From positions 1-39,570 of the forward strand of contig JBJECZ010000051.1 of NCBI GenBank assembly GCA_051871555.1: a stretch of DNA of 39,570 nt, written 5' to 3'. The DNA comes from SFTJ01 sp051871555. Its GTDB lineage: Bacteria > Bacteroidota > Bacteroidia > Bacteroidales > Muribaculaceae. Below, piece after piece: positions 22,830-30,367 of the stretch. A program made the position numbers and the translations under genes. A model generated the notes under the pieces. It was not told where the DNA came from. It searched no databases and saw nothing but the letters and a program-made list of their open reading frames with translations. Numbering within the stretch: the first letter of the stretch is position 1; each line of letters begins with the position of its first letter.

Positions 22830-25802
22830 ATGTTAAGATTTGCATTTATAATCAATTTGTTGCTCTTTATAGTTGCATCGGGCAGTGCAAACAATAAGGA
22901 GTGGGCAGGGAATTTCTATGCCAAACCCGAAATGGTGGCAGGAGTGAATAAGCCTTCAATGAGCCTGAACGGCAAATGGCAGTTCCGTTTCGACAGCAAA
23001 AGCAAATGGACCACAATTGAGGTTCCCGGCGAAGCAGTGATGCAAGGCTACGGCATCAAGCACGACACGCCGTTTTTCTATAAACGCACGTTTGTTGTTC
23101 CAAAAGATTATTCAAACAAGACTGTGATTCTGCGTTTCGATGGCGTTTACGGCCATGCAATACTATATGTCAACGGCAAGAAGGTGCGTGAACATCACGG
23201 CGGTTTCACGCGTTGGGAGGCTGATGTAACACATCTGGTTAAGGCAGGCAAGAGCAACAGCGTGATGCTTGAGGTGGAGGACCGCCTCGACGACATCTCC
23301 TATGCTTCGGGCTATGCCCACCATCCCATTGGCGGCATTCTGCGCGACGTCACTGTGTTTGCTTTGCCAAAAGCACACATCAACAATGTGAAAATCGACG
23401 CTTCGCTCGACTCGCTCTATTGCAACGGCGAACTGAAACTGCAAGGCAACTGTGTGGGCGCCGACGGCAGCACCCTGCACTTGCAGCTGTGCGATGCCAA
23501 AGGCAACTGCGTGGCAAGCAAAACGGCAACGCTGAGCAGTGGCAACGTGGTTTGCACGATGCCAGTGGCTAATCCTGCCAAGTGGGATGCCGAACATCCC
23601 AACCTTTACACGCTAAAGGTGAGCGTGGCTGACGCCAATGGCATCACTATGCAGTTTGTCCGCAAGGTGGGTTTCCGCACAATCAAGGTAGTGGGCAGCA
23701 GACTTATGGTAAACGGCAATCCGGTGAAACTGCGCGGAGCATGCCGCCACGACATTCATCCCACACTGGGACGCACCGTCACTCGCCAACTCGATAGCCT
23801 TGACGTGATGCTGTTCAAGCAGTCGAACATGAACTTTGTGCGCACCTCGCACTATCCGCCAAGCGAGAATTTCATTGAATTTTGCGACCGCTACGGCATA
23901 TATGTTGAATGTGAGTCGGCAGTGTGCTTTGTCAACACTCACCGCCAACGCAACTATGCTCCGGCAGCCTCGAGCAACGACCCGGCATTCGAGCATAAAT
24001 ATCTGAGCCAAGTGCACGAAATGGTGAGCTACTTCCAGCATCATCCGGCTGTGCTGATATGGAGCATCGGCAACGAGAGCGACTATGGCAGCAATTTCAA
24101 GGCAAGCTACGACTATATCAAGCAAACCGATGCCACCCGTCCGGTGATTTACTCCTATCCAGGATTGGCACAGAAAAACGGCGAAAAAATCTACGATATA
24201 CTGAGCATGCACTATCCCGGAGTTGAGGGCAATATGGAGCAATATGGCATGAGCACCCGCGCTTTTCAGGGTCACGGAATACCTGCGCTCTTCGACGAGT
24301 GGGCGCACCCGGCTTGCTACACCTATGCCACGCTGCGCAACGACCCTAACATACGCGAATTTTGGGGCAAGTCGCTCGACTTGATGTGGCAGGGTGTGTT
24401 CAATTCGCCTGGCGCTTTGGGTGGCGCTATTTGGGGATATATCGACGAAACATTTGCAGTGCCTCAGCTCAAGGCAGGCGATGCATTCTGGAAAGAATTT
24501 GCCCGTACAGCCAAGCCCGAAGGATTCCGCGGCGACTGCGTAGGTTACGGCGAATGGGGCATTGTGGACGTTTGGCGCCGTGATAAGCCCGAATTCTGGG
24601 CTACGAAGAAAGCCTACACCCCGGTGAAACTGCTTGGCACTCACATTGCCGACTTTGCGGCAGGGCAGAACCTCACGCTTGAGGTGATGAACCGTTTCGA
24701 CCACACTTGCTTGAACGAAGTGCGCGCCACCTACACCTACAAGGGCAAAAAAGGCGCTGCTGCCATGCAGCCTGTTAAGCCTCATCGCAAGGGCGTGGTG
24801 ACCATTCCGGCTCAGGCTTGGCTGCAAGGCGACTCGCTGACGCTGGAGTTCTTTACACCCGACGGCATTATGGTTGACTCGTATGTTGTCACCATCGGCG
24901 ATGCCAAAATCAACTATCCCACAGGTGTGACTCCCGGTGGACTCGATGTGCTCAACACTGCCGAAAGCATCACGGTGAACGGCAATGGCTTTAGCGTGCC
25001 ATTCAGCAAGTCGACGGGACTGATTACTAATGCCACTGTGCAAGGCAAAACGGCAATTCAATGCGGACCGCAGCTCAACGTGTATGTCAACTACAACCAC
25101 TTGTCGGGACCCGAAGTGCGTTCGATTGCCGACCATCTGCTGCTCGACACCTCGTCGTGGCGCCTCGTGTCAATCAACAGCACAAAAGGTGCTAATGGAG
25201 TGACAGTTGCGGTGAAAGGCACTTACAGCGATGTGGCAGTTAGCCTCAATTACCTTATCACACCTGCCGGTGAAATCTCAATCGATTACTCGGCTGAGGG
25301 CTTGCCAAACGGGTATATTCGCGAATACGGATTGTGCTTCGAACTGCCCGAAACCACCTCGTGGATGCAGTGGCAGCGCCGCGGCTATTGGGACAGCTAT
25401 CCCGAGCACTCAATGTCGGGCAACACGGGTGCTGCCGACATCTATCGTTCGAACCAAAGCGCCTACGGCAAGGAGCCAAGCCAGCCATGGGCTTACGACA
25501 CCCACAACTATTATTATTGGAGCGATGCCGGTGCCAACTGCACTAAGCCGCTCACCAATATGGCAAAGTCGATGAAAGAAAATGTGCACTTCTATTCGCT
25601 GGGTAGCGACAAACAGGCGCGGTTGCTTTCGGTGGTGTCGAAAGATGCCTCGGTGGCTTGCCGCCTGAATAAAACCGACGACAACCGTTTGCAACTGATT
25701 GTCGACAGCAAATGGGACTATCCTGAAATTGGATGGGGCGACTATTGCAAGATGCAAGAAGCAGTGCCTTATCACGGGTTCATAAAACTGATATTACAAT
25801 AA
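22830..25802 (+). CDS. Exported GH2 beta-galactosidase-like enzyme
   Basis: A 990-aa GH2 enzyme with a signal peptide (1-20, FIINLLLFIVASGSA). Domains: sugar-binding (about 43-180), Ig-like (about 182-285), TIM barrel (about 290-600), a DUF4981-like Ig part (about 605-700) and a Bgal_small-type C-terminal domain (about 715-985). Acid/base E416 is in SIGNESDYG and nucleophile E490 in ALFDEWAHP. The DEWAHP nucleophile context differs from the SEYAHAMGNS of the LacZ-like GH2 at 3829-7065, so it belongs to another GH2 subgroup and likely has a different substrate. It lies next to the AraC gene, whose product probably controls it, and ends at a strong terminator. Probably periplasmic. Confidence 0.93.
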   Translation: MLRFAFIINLLLFIVASGSANNKEWAGNFYAKPEMVAGVNKPSMSLNGKWQFRFDSKSKWTTIEVPGEAVMQGYGIKHDTPFFYKRTFVVPKDYSNKTVILRFDGVYGHAILYVNGKKVREHHGGFTRWEADVTHLVKAGKSNSVMLEVEDRLDDISYASGYAHHPIGGILRDVTVFALPKAHINNVKIDASLDSLYCNGELKLQGNCVGADGSTLHLQLCDAKGNCVASKTATLSSGNVVCTMPVANPAKWDAEHPNLYTLKVSVADANGITMQFVRKVGFRTIKVVGSRLMVNGNPVKLRGACRHDIHPTLGRTVTRQLDSLDVMLFKQSNMNFVRTSHYPPSENFIEFCDRYGIYVECESAVCFVNTHRQRNYAPAASSNDPAFEHKYLSQVHEMVSYFQHHPAVLIWSIGNESDYGSNFKASYDYIKQTDATRPVIYSYPGLAQKNGEKIYDILSMHYPGVEGNMEQYGMSTRAFQGHGIPALFDEWAHPACYTYATLRNDPNIREFWGKSLDLMWQGVFNSPGALGGAIWGYIDETFAVPQLKAGDAFWKEFARTAKPEGFRGDCVGYGEWGIVDVWRRDKPEFWATKKAYTPVKLLGTHIADFAAGQNLTLEVMNRFDHTCLNEVRATYTYKGKKGAAAMQPVKPHRKGVVTIPAQAWLQGDSLTLEFFTPDGIMVDSYVVTIGDAKINYPTGVTPGGLDVLNTAESITVNGNGFSVPFSKSTGLITNATVQGKTAIQCGPQLNVYVNYNHLSGPEVRSIADHLLLDTSSWRLVSINSTKGANGVTVAVKGTYSDVAVSLNYLITPAGEISIDYSAEGLPNGYIREYGLCFELPETTSWMQWQRRGYWDSYPEHSMSGNTGAADIYRSNQSAYGKEPSQPWAYDTHNYYYWSDAGANCTKPLTNMAKSMKENVHFYSLGSDKQARLLSVVSKDASVACRLNKTDDNRLQLIVDSKWDYPEIGWGDYCKMQEAVPYHGFIKLILQ

Positions 25803-25887
25803 CCTAAACAGCAATATCAAACAACGATTTATAGTCATGCAGTGATGCAGTGCTAAATATTAAATAAGCCAACTATTTGGATGAAAC

Positions 25888-25930
25888 TGAGGTTGCGGCG
25901 TTGATTTTTTTCGCGCCGCAGCCTCATTTT
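25888..25930 (+). terminator. Terminator of the GH2 gene
   Basis: A 13-bp stem with one G-U pair (TGAGGTTGCGGCG at 25888-25900 with CGCCGCAGCCTCA at 25914-25926), followed by TTTTCTTTT. The loop is T-rich. It may also serve the convergent esterase gene, though the minus-strand T-tract is weaker. Confidence 0.88.
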
Positions 25931-25999
25931 CTTTTCTGACCTATCAATCGCAAGTCGATGGCTTTTGCGATAGTGTTTTGGGTGAAATAACGCAATGTT

Positions 26000-27940
26000 C
26001 TAAATGCCGTTTACCACGAAGTTTCGGATAATGCAATCGGTGAATTTGCCTTTGGCAACGCGCAGCCGCAATGTGTGGCGAGTGGGCTCGAGTTCGGTTG
26101 CAAACATATACACCCAAGGCAGATGTACGAAATTGCTCCATTCGGTGTGGGTGTTGACTGTCTTGTAGGGAGCTCCGTCGATGCTATATTCCAGCACGCA
26201 GGCATTTGGACCGCATACGCAAAAAATGCCAATGCCGCGACCTTCAAAGTCGATAGCGAGTGAAGCATCGGCAGAGTGGGCAACCAGCATGGGCACGTGC
26301 ACAAAACCGGCACGTTGCTCTACAGCGTCTGATGGCGTCCAGTCTTCCTCGATGCGCCATCCTTTTAGCTGCTTGGCTTTGGTGATGTCGAGGAATCGGC
26401 CTTTTTCGTAGCAGAAGGGGTCGAGTGGGGTGGCAGGCATGGAGTGGCTTGTTCGCTCGAAGCTTGTCACATCGCCGCTCCATTGCATGTCGAGGAGCCT
26501 ATTGATGGCTGCGGCATATACTTTATGGCCGTTCCACGAAGGGTGAGTGCCACCGAAATAGTTCCAATCGAATTCGCCTTTGCGCATACGGCAAGCCACT
26601 TCGGCAGCAAGGTTGATTGACGCAATTGAATAGTGGTTGGCAACGCGTTCGTGATTCATAATCACATCGGGCATCACGCCGCCATCGAGCATGGCTATGA
26701 AAGGGTCGTATATGAAGTGCATCATCACAATGTCCATGTTTGGCGAGGCGGTGAGAGCATGGCGCACAATGCCTTCCATGCCGCGGGTTTGTTCGATATA
26801 GTTGAAATGGTTGCAGTCGTCGTTTACGGCAGCTTCAATAAACAGCAGGTCGGGAGCGCCTTTATCGAGCACGTCGTGTTGGAGGCGGAATGCGTGAGGT
26901 GTGGTGCCTGTCGACGATATTCCGGCATCAATAAAAGTGAATTGTGTGTGCGGAAACCGTTGCTTAAGGTCCTCCTTAATCATGTCGCGCCAGCCTCGCA
27001 TCTCGGTGATTGAGCCGCCCAAAAAAGCCACGCAGCCGCGGCGTTCTTTCTCAAATTTCAGATAGGAGTTGTGCAGTGAGCCTCGTTGATTAATCACCTG
27101 CAATTGCTGATAATCGGGCTGATTGCGAACAATGAAGTCGACTACCGGTTCGGGGTTGTCGAGGCTGTGAGGATGATGGTCGCAGCCGGGCTTTACTATT
27201 AGCTCAACTAATCCACCGAGGTTGCGATAGCGTTCAGCCACAATGCTCATATTGTCGGTAAATGGTACAACCTTGTCGCTATCGCCGCAAACTGCAATAA
27301 TGGGTATGCCGGCATCGGCAATGGGTTTTAAGTGGTCGATGGGATTGCCTTTGAATTTGTCAGCCTCTTTGTCGGTAATTTGCCATTCGGTGAGGAAGTC
27401 GTTCCACAACTGTGCATCTTTGCGTCCGGGCCAGCTGAAAATGTTGCACACCGGAGCGTCGACATATATGCAAGCCACTTTGTCGGTGTTTTGCGCAGCC
27501 CAGTTGAATGCCAACAATCCGCCGCGGCTGAATCCCTCGAGGGTCACTTTTGGCGACAGGTGATGGTTGCGGCACATGGCGTTGTAGAATTCGGTGCCCA
27601 ACTTCACTGCACGCGGGCTGCCATAGAGGTGGGTTAAATCGTAGTAAACCACATGAAAACCGCGCTCAAGTAGCGCCTTGTCAACCGACGGGAATGCGCC
27701 GAAGAACGCCGGACGCCATATCCAAGGATTGCCGTAGGCTGCCTTGTGCGGCACTGCCACTATGGCTTGGCGCTTGTTGAAGATGAAGTCGTAGCGGTCA
27801 AATCCTTCCCATGTCGATTTGTCGCCTGGGAAAGGCTGATGGTTGCTGGCTGTGATTGTTGTATTTGTTTGTTGCGCTTGTTGCGCCGAGATGCTGAAGC
27901 ATACGGCAATACATAAAATTATAGTTAGAAATTTTGCCAT
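26000..27940 (-). CDS. Two-domain exported esterase: alpha/beta hydrolase fused to SGNH/GDSL hydrolase
   Basis: A 646-aa protein with a signal peptide (1-20). Residues about 40-275 are an alpha/beta hydrolase: nucleophile S138 in EGFSRGG, acidic D220/D222 in CGDSDKVVPF and H255/H256 in GCDHHPHS. Residues about 300-485 are an SGNH hydrolase: S310 in LGGSITEMRG, the block III Asn in AAVNDDCN and H466 in GGTHPSWNGH. The Asp usually found three residues before the block V His is Gly463 here. A C-terminal ~120-residue beta-rich part (about 525-646) may bind carbohydrate. It likely removes acyl groups (acetyl or similar) from glycans, acting beside the convergent GH2. Substrate unknown. Confidence 0.85.
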   Translation of the reverse strand: MAKFLTIILCIAVCFSISAQQAQQTNTTITASNHQPFPGDKSTWEGFDRYDFIFNKRQAIVAVPHKAAYGNPWIWRPAFFGAFPSVDKALLERGFHVVYYDLTHLYGSPRAVKLGTEFYNAMCRNHHLSPKVTLEGFSRGGLLAFNWAAQNTDKVACIYVDAPVCNIFSWPGRKDAQLWNDFLTEWQITDKEADKFKGNPIDHLKPIADAGIPIIAVCGDSDKVVPFTDNMSIVAERYRNLGGLVELIVKPGCDHHPHSLDNPEPVVDFIVRNQPDYQQLQVINQRGSLHNSYLKFEKERRGCVAFLGGSITEMRGWRDMIKEDLKQRFPHTQFTFIDAGISSTGTTPHAFRLQHDVLDKGAPDLLFIEAAVNDDCNHFNYIEQTRGMEGIVRHALTASPNMDIVMMHFIYDPFIAMLDGGVMPDVIMNHERVANHYSIASINLAAEVACRMRKGEFDWNYFGGTHPSWNGHKVYAAAINRLLDMQWSGDVTSFERTSHSMPATPLDPFCYEKGRFLDITKAKQLKGWRIEEDWTPSDAVEQRAGFVHVPMLVAHSADASLAIDFEGRGIGIFCVCGPNACVLEYSIDGAPYKTVNTHTEWSNFVHLPWVYMFATELEPTRHTLRLRVAKGKFTDCIIRNFVVNGI

Positions 27941-27976
27941 TCTGTAGTGATTAGTTTGGATTATGTAAGTTTATTA

Positions 27977-28007
27977 CAAATGTAAAGAAATTATCGGAAG
28001 TGGGCAA
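27977..28007 (-). promoter_or_regulatory. Promoter of the two-domain esterase
   Basis: On the minus strand, TTG (28007-28005) and -7 TACATTTG (27984-27977) with 20-bp spacing; the ATG is about 37 bp downstream. Confidence 0.6.
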
Positions 28008-28315
28008 CAACTTAGGTGATTGTTGCTCCAATTTTTGTGCTTTTTTCGGGGTGAGGAAGCTGCGATTTGTGCGATGCTTAGTGTAGGCTTTTGCACGGTT
28101 TTTCTTGGCGTTTTAGGCGTAAATACGACGATATGTGCGAGTTACGGGATAGAAAATAATGTTAAAAATTGTAATTTTTTCAATTTTTGCTTTGGCGGTT
28201 GAGTGTGGCGTTTGGTGCGAGCTATTGTGGGCGAGAGGTGCTTGAGCGCGTGTTTTGGGGCTGAAAACGAGCCGCCGAAGGGCAGCGCGGCAAATGTTAC
28301 TAAACCTTTAACGGC
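28008..28315. other. Divergent intergenic region, nothing recognised
   Basis: About 300 bp between two divergent promoters. I see no gene, hairpin of note or copy of the dispersed repeats. Confidence 0.5.
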
Positions 28316-28348
28316 TTTTGCAGAGAGCCAATCATTCTATATCTTTGC
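28316..28348 (+). promoter_or_regulatory. Promoter of the NlpC/P60 gene
   Basis: -33 TTTTG (28316-28320) and -7 TATCTTTGC (28340-28348) with 19-bp spacing; ATG at 28369. Confidence 0.75.
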
Positions 28349-28368
28349 AATACGACAAAACTAAACGC

Positions 28369-28938
28369 ATGACAACGAAGCTTAACATAACGCGATTGGC
28401 AATCATGGCAATAGCCGTGATTTTTGCTGTATCGGTGGCATCGGCGCAAGAGCTTGCCAGCCGCAAGCGCGGCACGGTGCGCGAGCAGATGCAGCAGTCG
28501 CAGCTTTGTGATGACGACTACGAGCAAATCAGTCAGTTGCTCGACTATGCTTCGCAGTTCAAGGGCACACGCTATCGCAGCGGCAGCTCAAGCCCTAAGG
28601 GTTTCGACTGCTCAGGCTTCACAAGTTTTGTTTTCAAGAAATTCGGTTACGACCTTAACCGCTCGTCGAGTTCTCAGGTGAACAACGGCACTCCGGTGGC
28701 TAAGAACGAGCTTCAGCCCGGCGACTTGGTGTTCTTCAACGGTCGTGCAGTGGGCAAGCGCGTGGGACATGTGGGCATTGTCACCGAAGTGAAGGACAAT
28801 GGAACATTCGAGTTCATTCATTCGAGCAACAGCCGCGGCGTGGTGGTAAGCTCCAGCGAGGAGCCGTATTACAAGCGTCGCTATGTGGGTGCTAACCGCG
28901 TGATTGACTCATCGACTAAGAATAAGATTAAGAAATAA
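28369..28938 (+). CDS. Exported NlpC/P60 cell-wall peptidase
   Basis: A 189-aa enzyme with a signal peptide (about 1-27, cleavage near VASAQ). The NlpC/P60 catalytic triad is visible: C81 in KGFDCSGFTSFV, H134 in RVGHVGIVTE and H151 in FEFIHSSNSRGV. Such enzymes cleave peptide bonds in peptidoglycan stems, often between D-Glu and the diamino acid. It is a single-domain form without SH3 or LysM domains. ATG 28369 follows the -7 box by 20 bp, so the upstream in-frame codons lie in the promoter. A terminator follows, so it is monocistronic. Confidence 0.93.
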   Translation: MTTKLNITRLAIMAIAVIFAVSVASAQELASRKRGTVREQMQQSQLCDDDYEQISQLLDYASQFKGTRYRSGSSSPKGFDCSGFTSFVFKKFGYDLNRSSSSQVNNGTPVAKNELQPGDLVFFNGRAVGKRVGHVGIVTEVKDNGTFEFIHSSNSRGVVVSSSEEPYYKRRYVGANRVIDSSTKNKIKK

Positions 28939-28989
28939 AAAATACTCTTTCGGTATACTATAAAAATTGTTTTCATAAAAATTATAAAG

Positions 28990-29027
28990 ATTGGCCTCGA
29001 TGTGATTTCGAAGCCAATTTTGTTTTA
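28990..29027 (+). terminator. Terminator of the NlpC/P60 gene
   Basis: Stem ATTGGC-C-TCGA (28990-29000) with TCGA-A-GCCAAT (29008-29018), one mismatch, then TTTTGTTTT. Confidence 0.8.
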
Positions 29028-29121
29028 TGCCTCAGAGCAAAGTTTGGGGCAGATGGTGTTAATTGAAGTTAATATGCTATTTGTCAACAGCTTGGCAGTG
29101 AGCAATGCAAACCTCGAAGTA

Positions 29122-29162
29122 AGTAGCCCACCCGTGGGTGCCGTATTTCGCCGTTGGCTACT
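29122..29162. promoter_or_regulatory. Inverted repeats upstream of the cupin promoter
   Basis: AGTAGCC (29122-29128) and GGCTACT (29156-29162) are perfect inverted copies. Inside the left part is a smaller CACCC/GGGTG hairpin (29129-29140). The right arm lies just before the -7 box at 29169, so a repressor bound here could block the promoter. Confidence 0.45.
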
Positions 29163-29168
29163 ACTGCT

Positions 29169-29177
29169 TAAATTTGC
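29169..29177 (+). promoter_or_regulatory. -7 box of the cupin gene
   Basis: TAAATTTGC lies 29 bp before the cupin ATG; a TTG occurs at 29154-29156, too close for a standard -33, so the upstream element is unclear. Confidence 0.55.
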
Positions 29178-29206
29178 AGTGTAAAAAAGCAAAAAACAGA
29201 ACTACA

Positions 29207-29605
29207 ATGAGCGAAATTAAACTGACAAAGAGCACCGACGGATATGCCGTTGCAAGCGTAGGAAACCTGAGTGAATTCACAGGCAAGGCATTTGTGAAGG
29301 ACGTGATTGGCAGCACCGGCATTGAGATGTCGGTAACCACAATGGCGGCAAGCGAGGCTGTGCCGTTCTTTCATCGCCACAAGTTGAATGAGGAAGTGTA
29401 TGTTGTGGTTAGCGGCGAAGGCGTGATGATGCTTGGCAGCGACGACGTGGCTGTTGCTGCCGGAAGCATAGTGCTTGTTAAGCCAGCCACCGCCAGATGT
29501 GTGAAAAACACCGGCAGCCAGCCGCTGGTGATGCTGTGCATTCAAGCCAAAGCCGGTTCGCTTGAAGGCTACACCGCCACCGATGGCGAATTGTGCGAAC
29601 GATAA
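29207..29605 (+). CDS. Small cupin-domain protein
   Basis: A 132-aa single-cupin protein. Motif 1 is present: H56, H58 and E62/E63 in PFFHRHKLNEEVYVVVSGEG. In motif 2 (GSIVLVKPATARCVKN) the usual fourth metal ligand His is Cys98. It is probably a metal-binding cytoplasmic enzyme or sensor of unknown substrate. Start at ATG 29207, close after the -7 box. It has its own terminator and is followed by an HxlR regulator, a common pairing in redox or aldehyde/quinone responses (inference). Confidence 0.85.
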   Translation: MSEIKLTKSTDGYAVASVGNLSEFTGKAFVKDVIGSTGIEMSVTTMAASEAVPFFHRHKLNEEVYVVVSGEGVMMLGSDDVAVAAGSIVLVKPATARCVKNTGSQPLVMLCIQAKAGSLEGYTATDGELCER

Positions 29606-29627
29606 CCTGCGCACGCAGTGATTTATT

Positions 29628-29667
29628 CGGAGGCATGCAATTATTGCAGCATGTTCTCCGTTTTTTT
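29628..29667 (+). terminator. Terminator of the cupin gene
   Basis: Broken stem CGGAG-CATGCAA with TTG-CATG-CTCCG (29628-29660) followed by seven T residues (29661-29667). Confidence 0.75.
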
Positions 29668-29692
29668 CATAGAATATAATCAAAATGTTGTT

Positions 29693-30070
29693 ATGTCAAC
29701 ACTTCCCATCCAAGACCCCATATTTCCGCAATGCCCGGTGCGCAACATCATAGCGCGAGTGGCTGACAAATGGTCGTTGCTGGTGATGCACACGTTGCTG
29801 CACGCCGATGAACCAATGCGCTTCTCGGCGCTGAGCCGTGCCATCCCCGACGTGTCGCAAAAGGTGCTTACGCAGACCTTGCGGCGGCTTGAAGACGATG
29901 GATTTGTTGAGCGGACGGTGTTTGCCGAGGTGCCGCCGCGGGTGCAATATGCCCTGAGCACGCGAGGCGAGTCGTTCATGGATGCCTGTCGCCCGATGGT
30001 GGAATGGGCATCGCTGCATATGGCTGAAATTGTTGAGCATCGCCATAAGCGCAAGAGAAAAGCTGAATAA
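29693..30070 (+). CDS. HxlR-family transcriptional regulator
   Basis: A 125-aa winged-helix regulator. The family signature CPVRNIIARVADKWSLLVMH (14-33), MRFSALSRAIPDVSQKVLTQ and LEDDGFVERTVFAEVPPRVQ are complete. Cys14 is at the position of the redox-active cysteine in HypR/YodB-type sensors, so thiol-based sensing of oxidants or electrophiles is plausible. A basic tail (HRHKRKRKAE) ends the protein. It follows the cupin gene but is separated by a terminator, so it may have its own start. A copy of the dispersed repeat begins right at its stop codon. Confidence 0.92.
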   Translation: MSTLPIQDPIFPQCPVRNIIARVADKWSLLVMHTLLHADEPMRFSALSRAIPDVSQKVLTQTLRRLEDDGFVERTVFAEVPPRVQYALSTRGESFMDACRPMVEWASLHMAEIVEHRHKRKRKAE

Positions 30071-30106
30071 TTGTTTTGTTCTGCGCTCGGGTTGCGCAAT
30101 CGTTGC
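30071..30106 (+). repeat. Dispersed repeat, partial copy E (left border of AT-rich segment)
   Basis: 36 bp from TTGTTTTGTTCTGCGCTCGG through CAATCGTTGC. It matches 32403-32438 at 35 of 36 positions in the same orientation. It carries a degenerate -7 box (AATCGTTGC). Confidence 0.85.
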
Positions 30107-30156
30107 ATAAAAGTCTGATTGTTACGTATTTGCCTGATACACAAATAGCAAATGCT

Positions 30157-30246
30157 ATGGTAGAAAGTTGGTGGCAACTATTTGACGACTTAAGAATTGC
30201 ATCAATCTTATGCATTCTTCTTCTTCTTGTCAAACAACTTAGATAG
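30157..30246 (+). CDS. Possible 29-aa hydrophobic peptide
   Basis: ATG at 30157 to TAG at 30244-30246 encodes MVESWWQLFDDLRIASI, then a hydrophobic stretch CILLLLV and a basic end KQLR. It would be one short membrane helix (about 14-25). The stop is 4 bp before a terminator-like hairpin, which suggests a real short transcript. Codons are AT-rich like the neighbouring AlbA_2 gene. No convincing promoter was seen. It could be a type I toxin-like or small membrane peptide, or chance. Confidence 0.35.
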   Translation: MVESWWQLFDDLRIASILCILLLLVKQLR

Positions 30247-30250
30247 AAAA

Positions 30251-30293
30251 GCAGCCAATCTTCTTGGTTTAGCAAAGGGGTTGGCTACTTTTT
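30251..30293 (+). terminator. Terminator, possibly bidirectional
   Basis: Stem 30251-30260 with 30279-30288, 9 of 10 positions pairing (one G-T), then five T on the plus strand. On the minus strand the stem is followed by TTTTC, so it may also end the AlbA_2 transcript. Confidence 0.7.
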
Positions 30294-30367
30294 AGTTATA
30301 ATTCCGAATCATAGTCATAAATAGTTATAAATAGTCGTATTTTAGTCATAATTTATGGATTATGACT
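30292..30367. repeat. 10-bp tandem repeats and inverted repeat at the 3' end of the AlbA_2 gene
   Basis: ATAGTCATAA (30311-30320), ATAGTTATAA (30321-30330) and ATAGTCGTAT (30331-30340) are in tandem. Related TTAGTTATAA (30292-30301) and TTAGTCATAA (30342-30351) flank them. AGTCATAAT (30344-30352) pairs perfectly with ATTATGACT (30359-30367) across the stop codon of the gene. Confidence 0.75.
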
